The notes: generated by a model not told the origin, from the sequence alone. 64,000 nt of DNA from Trema orientale (GCA_002914845.1 JXTC01000034.1:593432-657431); one strand, 5' to 3'; positions 36,010 through 47,560 are shown, counted from the stretch's first letter. A program made the numbers and translations.

Positions 36010-38714
36010 AAGCAAAACAATAAATAAGGAAGTTATATTAATCCAATAAAAGACATATAAATGAGTCTTTAAGTCATAAAAAAACTATTTAAAAAATGGG
36101 GCACGTCCATAGTAGGGCATGGTTTTTGACCCTATGTAGTTGTTTTTTTTTTTTTTTTGGAACATAAGATGAAAATGAATGTGTTAAAAAATGTGGGTGT
36201 AGGTAAAATTTGATGCAAATACACGGAAGAGAAACTCCTCTAGGCTCTCTACTATCTCCTTTCCCTTGCTGGATGAATCCCAAACACACATAAGACAAAC
36301 CCATAATGTAGAGCCATTCCTAATTACTACTCTTCCATCACACCTAATTATCTCTTTCCTACTAATCCTTGCCATTCTTAAAATTTAAAAAAAAAAAAAG
36401 AAAAACAACAACGTAACTGTTCAATTGAAAAAATTCACCAAATCAGTAGACGAACTTTAATCAATTAATTAAAACAAATTAACCAGTCAATTGACAAAAC
36501 TCAAACTGTAGCAGACAAACTTCAATCAGTTGGAACATTATGAGCAATTTTGAAGCTTTAGTACACATTAAAATTTGTGATAAAATAAAAAAGTATAAAT
36601 GCAGTATTTAGAGTTAAAACCCACCACGAAATGCTCCTGAGGCTAATTTCTTGTAAAACACTATATTGGTTCAAGTTTTATAGAGAATTGATGATTTAAT
36701 ATGACATATATGTAAATACATATGATGATTCATATTGAGGTATTGAAACTTTCTTAAAGTTTTCTTGACTTGAAGGACATTGCTCGAAAAAGCTGTTTCT
36801 TAACTACCCACGCCACAAGAAACAAAGGGCGGTTACCCTTATATGGAGCTGCTACAGTTGACTAGTTGCGCAACAAGATTCTCCAAAGCCTGGTGACCTA
36901 TTCCACTACAAGACACGGCCAAAAAAAAAAAGGTATGAACACTACAAAGGAAAAGAAAGGAGGTCATTCGGTCCCGTGACACCACCAATAGTAATCGACC
37001 CACGTGTCAGCGGCCCAGAGCATGCATTGCCTGTTCTTGTTTGGCTTGTAGTTTTCTAAACAAGTGCTTGCATGTAGTTCAAGAGCGCCTAATGCCACGA
37101 GGCACTAAGGCAGGAGGTCCCTCGATCAGTTATTGGTAACATGACAATTCTCTGTGTATATGTAGAGACATATTAAGTTTAGTTATTCATTTTACATTGC
37201 TAAATAGGTTTGGTTTTATTGCCTTAACTTCGTTGTATTCAATAATCCCGTGTTGGTTGAAATATATAGTTCTTTTTTAGTACTATTGCAAGTACTTGAC
37301 AACGGACTAAACTAATAGCTCAATATTTTATCCTACACCACATTAAAAATAAATAAATAAAAACCTTCTAAGTTGTTGCATCCTTCTATTTATAACCGTT
37401 TATTCTAGCCTCTTATAACAGTTGATTGAGGTTAATGCAGGGGCTCTTTAGTTTTATTACCCTCTTCTATTTGTTATCGGTGGTATTCAATACTATAATT
37501 AGCATTTTTTTTCCTTAAAAAAAGTAATAATAGGGGGAATAAAAAAGAGTAGGGGAGATGAAATGAACAATGGGCAAAAATTGACACACACTCTTATTTC
37601 CTACAAAACTATTGATAGAACCATTTAATGAACAGAGAATAAAGTGAAAAGAATCATTCGTTAGTAGAACTTAACAACTAAATAACACTGTCAACCAATA
37701 ATTAGCTTTTAAACCAATCACAAATCTACTATTTTTCGGCAAAGCTTATTTGGATTTGTATAGTACTACGTAAGAATATTAGATTGAAAAAAGAGCAAAC
37801 GTTCGTATTTAGCTCTGTACGAACAGATGTTTGCAATATTTTGTCGTTGCTACTGGCTGGCTATGAATCCGTGTCATGCGCTATAGCATCACCATATATA
37901 AAAGGTCTTTTCATTTTTTCTTTTTTTTGGGTCTGGCCCTGTGCGTTTTCATACCGAAGAAAACAATGTAGAACAAACTAATTAACCGGTATTCGACCTT
38001 GTACAAAACGTTTCAGAAATTTTTTTTTATTTTCTCATAGTCTACTTTTATTATTTTGTTCTGATGGAAACGTTTACATCCGCTTATCAAATGTAAACGT
38101 CAAGTAATTAATATACTCTAATTTCCTGATTCCGCTGGATTTCCTACTTTATATTAGTGGCAGAGATTCTAATTCTGACTCCTCGAATCAAGGGATTTAA
38201 AATGTGATTTTGTAATTAAAATATTCTTTATACTTTCCTGATTACACAAGTGATGATCATGAATTAAATCAAATGTAATCTGCTTTTATTTTTTTAGATA
38301 TCAAATGTAATCTTCTTCAATTCCTAGACTTTAGGATCAAATTTTAGAGATTTATACGTGACCTTATTCACAGTAAATCATCAAATTTGATCCAACAGTA
38401 TAGAATCGAAGAAGATTATATTTGATATGTTAAAAAAAATAAAAATAAAAACACTGGCCACCCGTCTTAATTAAATCTAAGGTAATTAGGCTGATTAGTA
38501 GTTTTAGAAGGTGGTATTAGATTAGATTTTGTACGAAGTAGTTTTTGGTAGTTTTTTTAAAGGGCTTCTTAGCCAAATAACCAAATTTTAGGTTTAAGTT
38601 TAAAAAATTATTCAAATACCATTAAAAAATGGCTGAATTCATAAAAAAATTTGCAAAATGACTTGAGTTAATAAAAAGGCCATAGTATATCAGTATTTGA
38701 ACATCAGTTTAGTA

Positions 38715-38748
<34 letters not shown>
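36010..38748. other. intergenic, no gene recognised
   Basis: ORFs at 36089-36375 and 37784-37981 show no family resemblance. A G+C-richer patch at 36780-37140 includes CCCACGTGTCAG, a G-box/ABRE-like motif, but no associated gene can be placed. A (TA)n run ends the stretch at 38718-38748. Confidence 0.45.
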
Positions 38749-38751
<3 letters not shown>

Positions 38752-39000
38752 CAATCCAGTAGATATTTCTTTTTTACCTATGCATAGGTATCAATTTGGC
38801 CAATGAAAATTTTTCATGCACATTTTTTTATTATAAAAAGTAGGAAAGAGAAATAGTATTAATGATGCACGTCTTTTCATGCACTTCATTATAGTTGTTG
38901 GATCATCATGTTGGATCACCATTAGATGATGATCCAACGACTAAAAGAAAAATACTTACACATAGGTAAAAAAAAAAAAAATACCTACTGGTTGGCAACC
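38749..39000 (-). mobile_element. Mutator-type MITE, family M2, copy 1
   Basis: About 250 bp with termini accaatccagtagatattt and, reversed, ggttgccaaccagtaggtattt. It matches the copy at 59114-59327 in inverted orientation. Shared blocks are tacctatgcataggta, tttttcatgcac, and tagatgatgatccaacg. The flanks are AT repeats, so the duplication cannot be read here. The outermost bases of the left terminus seem eroded. Confidence 0.65.
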
Positions 39001-39102
39001 ATATATATATATATAAAGAAAAACAAATCTATTAATATACTTAATACAAAATTGATAAATTAATATACGATAATTGATATACTGATATGCAACTAATACA
39101 CT

Positions 39103-40230
39103 TGTCACGTCCCACTCCCGAGGACGTGTGTCGCATACCTATAAGGTAAAGCCTTAGAAACATGCAAGACATCTATTTATAAACTAATATAGTTAAGAAT
39201 AATTAGTTCCCAATAAGTATTAATGTATACTGTAAGATCCCATAATTCTTATAAAATCTCCAAATATTCAAAATAAATACTATATAATAGAAACTATAAT
39301 CTAGTAAATTCATAACAATCAACCTTTCGAGTCTCTATATTTCCTCAATCAAGACGAACAAATTTCTCTCTTTGGACCCAGAATCCTAGTTACTACTAAA
39401 CAAGTTCCACCCTAGTGAACCTCTTAAAGGACAATCTTCAAAACCTGAAAGGGAAAAAAAATAAAAGGATGAGCCAGAAATCACTAAGTAACTAGTAATC
39501 TTAATTAGCTAGATCAAGCATATGTAACCTAAAATTATTAACAAATATTTTTTAGAATAAATCTGGTTTCAGAATTTAGTGCCTTTGAAAATAATCAAAC
39601 TAAGCTATTTGGTAAACTATTTAACAAAAACAAGTAATAAGTTTCTAAATCTGTTTTTTTAAATCCATTTAGTCAATAACAATTTCAATTATACTTCTTC
39701 GCAGTTTTTGGTGATTATGGCCACACTTAACCCCTTGTGACTAGGTCCGAATCTGCCACAGATAATCCCTGTAACTGGGTTCAAATCTATTACATTTAAC
39801 CCCTATAGCTAAGTCCACATTCAGTACATACTGTCCATAAATAACCCCTATAGAATGGGTTCACATTGCATAGTTCTCGAAGAGAGTTTCAAAACACTTA
39901 TTTACAATAACAAATCATAAATAATTTCACTTTCATCTCAATATAACATTGTAGTTATTATAAAACAATTTCTATATAACCACGTTCAACAGTAATTTCA
40001 TATACTTGATTCACAATTTGGTACAAAAACAATAATCACATAAATTTATGATATATTTTATAAAAATGGCTATGTTCCAATAAAACAATTTATTTCAGTA
40101 AACAACCTTATTTTCTAAAACTATATTTTTACTTGAAATCATATTCTTTAAGAAAATATTTGATAACATGAGTTTTTTAGAAATAATAAAACATTTAATT
40201 TATGGACAAGGAAAACTACAAAAAAAGATC
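39103..40230 (+). mobile_element. LTR-like fragment, copy D
   Basis: Starts TGTCACGTCCCACTCCCGAGG and shares the layout of copy B: a cytosine-rich start, then 'ggatgagccagaaatcactaagtaactagtaat', which corresponds to 'ggatgagcattcagatactcagtagg' in copy B. At 39729-39871 it has about four degenerate tandem units of 34-42 bp around 'aacccctatagctaagtcca'. No coding sequence. The 3' end is not clear. Confidence 0.45.
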
Positions 40231-40604
40231 AAAGTTGATGTACTGTCTCCAATTGAATCCCTTTTTTTTAAATATACGGATTGTCACAACACTAATAAAA
40301 AAGTTGATATACTGATATAAAATTGATTTACTAATACATACCAATTTACTATATAAAACTGATATAAAAAATTGATCAACTAAGAAAGGCTATTTTGCAA
40401 AAAATTATCATAGAAATGGGCATTTATTAAATAGGTAAAAAAGACGCGGCTATTTCTTAAAATGAGGTAAAAAAAAAAAAGGATATTTGTTATAAATACT
40501 CTTCTAAACTTGCCATAAAATTTTTCAAAACTACTATCCATAAAAGAAGTCTATTTATCAACTAGACACCAAACAAAAGGGAAGAAATTTGATACTATAT
40601 GGTA
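40231..40604. other. AT-rich spacer
   Basis: Contains 'gttgatatactgatat'-type repeats also found just left of copy D (39065-39100). Nothing else is recognised. Confidence 0.35.
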
Positions 40605-40945
40605 AAATTTTTAAAAATAAAAATCTCGGATGTTAAAAGTTTTTGAAAAATCATAGATTTACTTATAAAAATGCCACTTTTAAAAATATTCAGAAAAATA
40701 CTTCTTTTTATCAATTGTAAAGTATGTGAGGTAACCGGTTAAGTTACCTGAGGTAATGAGTCTAATTATCTCAATTGCCTTTTTAAAGTAACAATTTTAA
40801 AAAAAGAAAAGTGCCATTGTTCTATATATTTTTAGAAATTATATTTTTCTAAAAAATATACTTTTAAAAATGGTACGTTTCTAAATAAATCTACGATATT
40901 TCAAAAAGTTTAGCCCATTCGAGATTTTCCAATTTTTCAAACTCT
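40605..40945. mobile_element. foldback element, family F1, copy 1
   Basis: About 95 bp at each end pair imperfectly. The left aaaatctcggatg...catagattta...ccacttttaaaa matches the reverse complement of the right. The centre is a short palindromic segment with GGTAACCGGTTAAGTTACC. There is no coding sequence. A related foldback lies at 44400-44720. Confidence 0.5.
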
Positions 40946-41364
40946 GAGCCTGGTTTATTGGTAAGAAGCCCGAAAGAAATTCAGCCCATCGGGCTACAAT
41001 TATAGTCCTTCAGCCGGTTTGTTGTGAAACTAACATGTTTGTGATACCTAATTAAAGGTCTAAACTTTGTTAACATAGATATTCATCACACCAAAAACTT
41101 GGATTAACAATATTTAACTGATCAGATAGAAAAAATTGAGTATAGGTTAAAAGTACATAACAATCCTACCAATTGAGCAAAAAAGAATTTACAGTTTCTT
41201 CTCATTTCCTCCGAACGTAAAGATTTTGTTAGTATAGACATTAGAAATTGATATCAATATGAAACCATTATAAACAATACACTCATCTATGATTTCTCCA
41301 CTAAACTTTGGAGTAAGCACATTAAAAGTTGGCCAAAATAAAACAGAGGATAATGCTACAAAAA
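40946..41364. other. 3' flank of the first lectin kinase gene
   Basis: A/T-rich spacer that should contain the kinase 3' UTR. No other feature is supported. Confidence 0.4.
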
Positions 41365-43443
41365 TCAACGTTTATGTAAGTTTAGTAGAGCTTTGGAAGA
41401 GGCTCCTGAAGTAGACGATGACTGAGTAGTGTAACTGCTATACGAACACTGAGTCTGATCATTAGTGGATCCAGTCTGGCCTGGTGATGTATAGGTGAAC
41501 CTACACATGTCCAACGGAGGCGCGAAATACATCGGCACCGGCAACTTTGGCGGGAGTTTTGGCAAGGGAGCTTCAAAATTGAGGACATTTATCGCTTGTT
41601 TTATAGAGGGCCTAATTGTGTGATCAGGATGGCAACACCATAGACCAACTACCATCAAGCACTCTATTTGTCTTTCGTCAAACTCCATATTTAGTCCCTT
41701 ATCCACAGCTTCAAGGATTTGACCTTTTCCATATAGCTCCCACACCCACTCAACAAGCCTTATCTGGCTTGGTTCCGCCCTTGGATCAACAGGCCTTCTC
41801 CCACAGCTGATCTCAAGGGCAACCACTCCGAAGCTATAGACATCGGTTTCTTTACTAGCCTTGCCAATTGTGACACATTCCGGGGCTAAGTAGCCCATTG
41901 TGCCCGCCAAGACGGTCGTCTGTGACCCCAATTCGTCGTGGTCGATGAGCCTGGCTAGGCCAAAATCGCCGAGTTTAGCGTTGAAGTTTGAATCCAACAT
42001 GACGTTGCTCGACTTAATATCTCTATGGACCACACATTGTTCCCATTCTTCATGAAGATATAACAGGGCAGAGGCCAGACCAAGGGCGATCTTGTACCTC
42101 AGAGTCCATTTTAGTACAATTTTCTTGCCAAAGAGATGGGCATCAAGGCTTCCATTGGGCATGAATTCGTAGACGAGGAGGAGTTCGCCTTGTTCGTGGC
42201 ACCAACCAATGAGTTGAACCAAATTTCTATGCCTCAAACGGCTAATGATTCTCACTTCGGCTATGTACTCTTTTTTCCCCTGCTTTGATCCTCTAGACAC
42301 CCTTTTAACCGCTATTTCCGTGTTCGATTCGCTTAGTAAACCTTTGTAAACACCTCCGAATCCGCCTTCTCCGAGCTTCCCGTCATCGAAAAAGTTGTTC
42401 GTTGCTCGGATCAGTTCATCATAAGTGAACCTCTTAGGCCCAGTTCCTTTTTCAAATTCATTGTCCATAGACACATCATATCCTTGTTTTGCCTTTTGGT
42501 TACTAGCCTTTCTTCTCCAGAATATGAACCAAGCCAGGCCTATACCGCAGCTCAAAAAACCAAAGCCCACTGCTAGCCCAATCTCCAATCCAAGCTTCCC
42601 TTTTCCTTTCCCATCATCGACCTCCAAGCTCGAGTTAAATGACCAAGAATTAATGTTATGCAACTCAATGAATCTACCAGTAGAAGCAGAGAAACCAACT
42701 CGAACCAATTCAGGCAAAACCTCCCTCAAATCAACAATATAAGAGAGGCTAGATTCTCCTTTGAAGACTGGATTATCAGCGTAAGTCAAATACACACTCA
42801 AATTTTTACTAGTTGAGTTATAACTTACCCAAGCATTTGCTAGTGATCCATCTTTTATGCTACGTTTCCATGAGATATTTGTTACTGAGACAATGGAATT
42901 GATGTCTATTCCCACATGATCGGAGGTTGGATCCCAATCATTTTTGAAACTGTCGAATTCGACCGCGACAATCCGGTCATTACCGGAGGCGTTGGACGAA
43001 ACATTAGGAGCAAACAGAGCGAGGTATCCGCCACTCGAGTTGAAGGGGACGTCAGAAGCAAAGGGTGCAAGGAAGAAGGCAATGCCATCCCCATTTCCTG
43101 CTGTGTCAAGTGCTTGCATCTTGAATGAGAAGTGGGTGGTGAAGTCGGTCAGGCGTCCGGTTCCCGAGTCATAAAGGCGAACCGGGTGCGCATACGAGGC
43201 TCGGCCCGTGCTGCTTGCAAGGGAACCAATGGCCTGGTTCTTTGTGAGCTGGAGAGATCCATTGGATGGGAATGAATCTCCTTGGAAACTTATGTCCACC
43301 ATGTTTGGTTGAAAAGAAGTGAAGTTGAAAGAAAGTGAATTGCCATTTTTGGGCTGCAATAATAATAAGAAGATTATTTTAAGAACAAAAGATTGGAATG
43401 TTTGTGATTGAAAGAGGAATGAACTTTGGTTGCCGAGAGCCAT
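41365..43443 (-). CDS. L-type lectin receptor kinase, clade IX-like, 692 aa
   Basis: Plasma-membrane receptor kinase, intronless as usual in this family. The layout is a signal peptide (about 1-36), a legume-type lectin domain (36-271), a transmembrane helix (284-309) and a Ser/Thr kinase domain (353-630), followed by a Ser/Thr-rich tail. The lectin metal site looks complete: VEFDSFKNDWD...DHVGID gives Glu162, Asp164, Asn168, Asp171 and His176. Kinase landmarks: Gly loop GEGGFGGVYKG, Lys380 in IAVKR, HRDIKSSN with Asp475, and DFGLAR with Asp493. The activation-segment APE motif is followed by Cys instead of Tyr (LAPECV). It is an RD kinase, so active in principle. The ligand is unknown; family members bind wall or extracellular signals. 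First gene of the minus-strand lectin-kinase cluster. A TATA-like TTTATAAAAA lies about 105 bp upstream. Confidence 0.95.
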   Translation of the reverse strand: MALGNQSSFLFQSQTFQSFVLKIIFLLLLQPKNGNSLSFNFTSFQPNMVDISFQGDSFPSNGSLQLTKNQAIGSLASSTGRASYAHPVRLYDSGTGRLTDFTTHFSFKMQALDTAGNGDGIAFFLAPFASDVPFNSSGGYLALFAPNVSSNASGNDRIVAVEFDSFKNDWDPTSDHVGIDINSIVSVTNISWKRSIKDGSLANAWVSYNSTSKNLSVYLTYADNPVFKGESSLSYIVDLREVLPELVRVGFSASTGRFIELHNINSWSFNSSLEVDDGKGKGKLGLEIGLAVGFGFLSCGIGLAWFIFWRRKASNQKAKQGYDVSMDNEFEKGTGPKRFTYDELIRATNNFFDDGKLGEGGFGGVYKGLLSESNTEIAVKRVSRGSKQGKKEYIAEVRIISRLRHRNLVQLIGWCHEQGELLLVYEFMPNGSLDAHLFGKKIVLKWTLRYKIALGLASALLYLHEEWEQCVVHRDIKSSNVMLDSNFNAKLGDFGLARLIDHDELGSQTTVLAGTMGYLAPECVTIGKASKETDVYSFGVVALEISCGRRPVDPRAEPSQIRLVEWVWELYGKGQILEAVDKGLNMEFDERQIECLMVVGLWCCHPDHTIRPSIKQAINVLNFEAPLPKLPPKLPVPMYFAPPLDMCRFTYTSPGQTGSTNDQTQCSYSSYTTQSSSTSGASSKALLNLHKR

Positions 43444-43548
43444 TGTTTGTGAAAGTAGCGTTAAAGAGGTTTTTCAGAATTTGGATGGAGAAGTCTAGGA
43501 GTACTAATAGAGTTCAACTATATGGTTGTCCTAATTCATAGTTTGGTT

Positions 43549-43558
43549 TTTATAAATT
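43549..43558 (-). promoter_or_regulatory. TATA-like box of the first lectin kinase gene
   Basis: The minus strand reads TTTATAAAAA about 105 bp upstream of the ATG at 43443. Position and sequence fit a plant TATA box. Confidence 0.4.
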
Positions 43559-44399
43559 GACATGGAAAGATACTGGATTTTGTGCTGAACTCTTCTATCT
43601 CAGTACTTGAAAAGCTTTATTAATTAATTAAGGAATCAATAAAGTCCACCCTGTTGGAGTGCTGGAATCATTTTGACCGTTTTTTCTTAATAAACAATTG
43701 TTATTATTATTATTAACGTCATGACTAGTACTTTTTGGTTTAGTATGTTTGGTCTTGTACTATGGTTTAGAAAACAATGAAACCGGATTATTAGCTGGGA
43801 TAAAACAAGGGATCAAGACAAGAGAGACAGGAAATAATTCAGATATTTAAAAAAAAAAAAAAATGAGACAAATGGCAGAAGATGTAGATTCTATATATAT
43901 GTTGATTTATATATACCTGAGCCGAACCTCAGTATAACTGCCGGTTGCCGACTTGGATTTTATGAACTTTCAAAGGCATATACCAACTATAAAAAAGCTT
44001 GGTTGCACAATGGGGCAATTTTCATCTTACTTGCCCTTCTGTGCATGTTACACCAAAATAACGAGGAAAGAAAAACTAGGGAAATAAAGGTGGTCAAAAT
44101 TGATAATGACCCTTGTTACAATTACTTGAGGCCTTGTTTAATCCCTACATATTGTTGCTTCATAACACTTCAGCCGGCCAGCCTATATATGTCATATAAA
44201 TATATATTAATTTGTACACGTGTATAACGTTGACAAGTTTGTTTTTTATGGTGATTTATTTGTACTCCAAAATAGGCTATTAGACGTAAGCAATATTATT
44301 TTTCTGTAACTGACGTAAATTATGAATAAGATTGAGCGAGTCTATCGTATTTATCATCGATACAAACTCCAATATTCAATTTTGTGAAAATTAGGCGTT
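43559..44399. other. spacer between lectin kinase genes, left part
   Basis: A/T-rich; the short ORF at 44003-44227 has no family resemblance. No further feature is seen. Confidence 0.4.
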
Positions 44400-44720
44400 G
44401 TACCACATTTTTAGAAAAAAGTTAGAAAAATACAGGGTCGCCGTTTCTCGTAAATCCGGTAAGATTTTATTAGAAAAATATTATTTTGAAAAAGATATTT
44501 AGAAAAATATCATTTTTTAAAATTAGTAATTAGTAAACAGTTTTCGAGTATTGATAATTAATTGTCAAAAATATTTATAGCTGGTATATAATTTGTAACT
44601 GGTAACCAGTTTTCAAAAACTAATAACTAGTAATCATTTTAAAAATATATCTTTCTAAAAACTTTTTTAAAAAGTGATATTTTTCTAATAAAAACTGTAC
44701 GGGATTAGGGGGAAAAAAAA
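44400..44720. mobile_element. foldback element, family F1, copy 2
   Basis: The left arm (ttattagaaaaatattattttga...) pairs with the right arm (...gtgatatttttctaataaaaac) around a centre with aactggtaaccagtt. The layout and centre resemble 40605-40945. No coding sequence or clear target-site duplication. Confidence 0.45.
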
Positions 44721-44928
44721 CTGACGTCCATATTTTTGTAATTTATTTGGTTTTTATAGGTGAACGTGTTAGAAATCTTTCAATTTTTAGCTGAGGATAA
44801 ATATATTTTCGTTTTCAAGGTATGAGTATCTCAATAGCGATTATATTTGATCATCATGAACTGCCCTAGTCAATTTATTGAAAATAAATAAAAACTATCA
44901 CTCTAACAAAATGATATAGCATTATTTT

Positions 44929-44947
44929 TAAACCCTAAACCCTAAAC
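44929..44947. repeat. interstitial telomere-like motif (telo-box)
   Basis: Two and a half units of CCCTAAA, the plant telomeric repeat read on this strand. Too short to be a telomere remnant; it is also known as a cis-element in some plant promoters. Confidence 0.5.
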
Positions 44948-45513
44948 TAAAAAAAAAAAAAAAATAAGAGAAAAAAAAGGAGTGTCCGGTTAGGTAGTTT
45001 TAGAGATAAAAACAAATCAAACAAAATAAATAAATCAAAGTTACTTTGAAAATAATTACAGAGTATACGGAAAAAAAAAAAAAAAACCTATTCGAAAAGG
45101 AAAATAAAACCAGTTCAAGAGCCTTCGATCATAAACAGGATATATCAGAACTTTTGCTAGCCTTGGTATTAGACGTACATTGCTTCCACAATTTTATGCA
45201 TTACTTCATCTGAGACTTGGCATATGGATTAGCAATATTAAGTTAATTTTAAATCTTCTTCCTCTTTTTTTTTTTTTTTTTTTTTCGATAAATGCAAATC
45301 AACAATTTTATTGTAACAGATAAAATATGCAAACTTGTCAATTTTTAACCATACTTTACGTACATGTACATGTACATAACACTAATCCTCGCTAGATTCC
45401 CCATAGAGAAGAATAAAAGTATGCGCGCGACTACGTTCTTCACTGAATTTTGTTTTTCATTTTCATTATAATTGATAAAGTCGGGGAGTTTTATACCAAG
45501 ATGCTTTCCAAGT
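44948..45513. other. 3' flank of the second lectin kinase gene
   Basis: A/T-rich with poly(A)/poly(T) runs at 44950, 45070 and 45266-45285. It should hold the 3' UTR of the gene at 45514-47481. Nothing else is seen. Confidence 0.4.
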
Positions 45514-47481
45514 TTAACGACCGTTAGCTTGAAGGCTCGTAGTTATCAAGGACTCACCGGAGCTAACTGATTGCGTGGGAAGAACACGATAAACAGGAAC
45601 AGGCATACTCGTTGGAAGATCAGGCCATGTGGCCTCAAAGTTGAGAACTTGAATGGCTTGCTTTATAGATGGCCTCATACTCCGATCAGGGTGAGCACAC
45701 CATAGTCCAACAATAATCAAACACTCCACTTGTCTTTGGTCAAAATCCATTCCCATTCTCTCATCCGCAACCGAAAGAATCTCTCCTTTCCCATAAAGAT
45801 CCCAAACCCATTCCACCAATCCCATCCCGGAATCCCTTTCCGAAGAATCCAACGACTTCTTTCCCGTGGCGATTTCTAAAGCAACCACTCCAAAGCTATA
45901 AACATCAGACTCTTTACTTGCTCTGCCGGTGCTTACATATTCCGGAGCTAAGTAGCCCAATGTTCCCACCAACCCGGTTGTTTGGGGGCCGAGTTCATGG
46001 TCCATAACCCGAGCCAACCCGAAATCGCCAAGCTTGACGTTGAAGCTGGAATCTAGCATCACATTGCTTGATTTGATGTCTCGGTGAACCACACATTGTT
46101 CACACTCTTCATGAAGATAAAACAAGGCGGAGGCTAATCCCAAAGAAATCTTGTATCTTAAGGCCCAAGTCAGAGGACTAATTCTCTTGCTAAAAAGGTG
46201 AAAACCGAGGCTTCCATTTGGGATGAACTCGTAGACGAGGAGGAACTCACCTCTATCATGACACCATCCAATAAGCTGCACCAAATTCCGGTGCCTCAAA
46301 CTACTGATAACCTTCACCTCTGTCACGTACTCCTTTTTCCCCTGTTTCGATCCGCTTGAGATTTTCTTCACAGCAACCACAAGGTCTAAATCTTTCAAGT
46401 ACCCTTTATAGACGGCACCGAAGCCTCCTTGACCCAACTTTCTCTTGTTAGAGAAGTTGTTCGTAGCTGAAGCTAGATGGCTATAAGAAAACCTTCTTGG
46501 CCCTGCTCCTCTTTCGAGGTCATCATTCATTGATGTCAAGTTCAACATCTCTGCTTCTTCTTTGTTCTTTTGTTTCCGCCTCGAAAATAATACACAGAGT
46601 CCTATAATCACTACCACGGATATAACACTAACCCCACTCGAAGCTGTCACAATCAATATTAGTCTAACTCTCTTGGTCTCATGTCTGTCGTTTTCGATTA
46701 CATCCAAGCTTGAGCTGAACTCCCATGACTTAAGAATATGTCGCTCTACGTGATGACTCGTCGCCGCTGAAAATCCAACGGTGATCCACTCAGGTAGAGT
46801 CTTCATCAAGTTGATTTGGTAAGAAAGGCTTGTCTTTTCCTTGGGATTATTAGTACTGCGGTAAGACCAAGAGACACTGAGATTCATTGTAGTGGCATTG
46901 TAGTTAATCAACACATCCGCAATATCGCCGCTATGGTAGCTAGCATTCCAAGGAGTGTTGATTACCGAAGAAATCGAGTTGTTGTTGATTCCGACGTGCT
47001 CGAACGGAGGATCCCACTGCGGGTTCGAGAAAGAGTCGAATTCGACTAGCACTATCTGGTTTCGAGCGGAGTCGCTTGTCGTGGTGTTGAATAGGCCTAG
47101 GAAACCACCAGCTGAGTTCGGCGGGATTTGAAACCCGGTTGGAGCAAGGAAGAAGGCGAGGCCGGCCGCGTAATTAACCCGACTGAGTGTGTCTATGACG
47201 AAGGAAAATCGGGTAGTGAAGTCGGAGAGCTCTCTCGTTCGAGCGTCCCAGAGCCGGACCCTTTCGGCCGAGATGACTCGACCAACTCGGCATAGATAGT
47301 CGATATTGTTGATGAATTCAACCGTTCCAACTGAAGGTACTGCGTCTCCTTGGTAAAGAACTCTTGCTTCATTGCGGTCGAACCGATTTATATTGAAGTG
47401 GATTGAATGAGCTAGGGGAAAGCAGAGAAGGAAGCAGAGAAAGGGTGTTATAGTTTGATACGTTAAGAAAGAGTTGGTCAT
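45514..47481 (-). CDS. L-type lectin receptor kinase, clade IX-like, 655 aa
   Basis: Intronless membrane receptor kinase. Signal peptide about 1-26, legume-lectin domain 27-262, transmembrane helix 274-299, kinase domain about 345-620, short C-terminal tail. The lectin metal-binding residues are kept: VEFDSFSNPQWD...EHVGINNNS gives Glu147, Asp149, Asn153, Asp157 and His162. The kinase is complete: Gly loop GQGGFGAVYKG, Lys372 in VAVKK, HRDIKSSN (Asp468), DFGLAR (Asp486), and GTLGYLAPEYV. It is clearly closer to the pseudogene at 51559-53328 than to the 692-residue gene downstream of it. For example, both share SVGTVEF/SVGAVEF, GFQIPPNSAGGFLGLFNTTT-type segments and DLYGKGE. No defect is seen, so a functional receptor is likely. 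Ligand unknown. Confidence 0.95.
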   Translation of the reverse strand: MTNSFLTYQTITPFLCFLLCFPLAHSIHFNINRFDRNEARVLYQGDAVPSVGTVEFINNIDYLCRVGRVISAERVRLWDARTRELSDFTTRFSFVIDTLSRVNYAAGLAFFLAPTGFQIPPNSAGGFLGLFNTTTSDSARNQIVLVEFDSFSNPQWDPPFEHVGINNNSISSVINTPWNASYHSGDIADVLINYNATTMNLSVSWSYRSTNNPKEKTSLSYQINLMKTLPEWITVGFSAATSHHVERHILKSWEFSSSLDVIENDRHETKRVRLILIVTASSGVSVISVVVIIGLCVLFSRRKQKNKEEAEMLNLTSMNDDLERGAGPRRFSYSHLASATNNFSNKRKLGQGGFGAVYKGYLKDLDLVVAVKKISSGSKQGKKEYVTEVKVISSLRHRNLVQLIGWCHDRGEFLLVYEFIPNGSLGFHLFSKRISPLTWALRYKISLGLASALFYLHEECEQCVVHRDIKSSNVMLDSSFNVKLGDFGLARVMDHELGPQTTGLVGTLGYLAPEYVSTGRASKESDVYSFGVVALEIATGKKSLDSSERDSGMGLVEWVWDLYGKGEILSVADERMGMDFDQRQVECLIIVGLWCAHPDRSMRPSIKQAIQVLNFEATWPDLPTSMPVPVYRVLPTQSVSSGESLITTSLQANGR

Positions 47482-47550
47482 GGTTTAGGTTTGAGAGCAA
47501 ATTTTAGAGACGGAAATGGGCACTTAATAGAAGACATGTGCCTTAGTTAA

Positions 47551-47560
47551 TTTATATATG
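47551..47560 (-). promoter_or_regulatory. TATA box of the second lectin kinase gene
   Basis: The minus strand reads CATATATAAA about 70-80 bp upstream of the ATG at 47481, a plausible TATA box with a short 5' UTR. Confidence 0.45.

Noticed and set aside
37784..37981. 65-codon plus-strand ORF
   Set aside because: No family resemblance, no promoter or splice context, A/T-rich surroundings.
41616..43174. Several 60-105-codon plus-strand ORFs over the first lectin kinase
   Set aside because: Antisense shadows of an intact 692-codon gene.
46562..47049. Plus-strand ORFs over the second lectin kinase
   Set aside because: Antisense shadows of the intact 655-codon gene.
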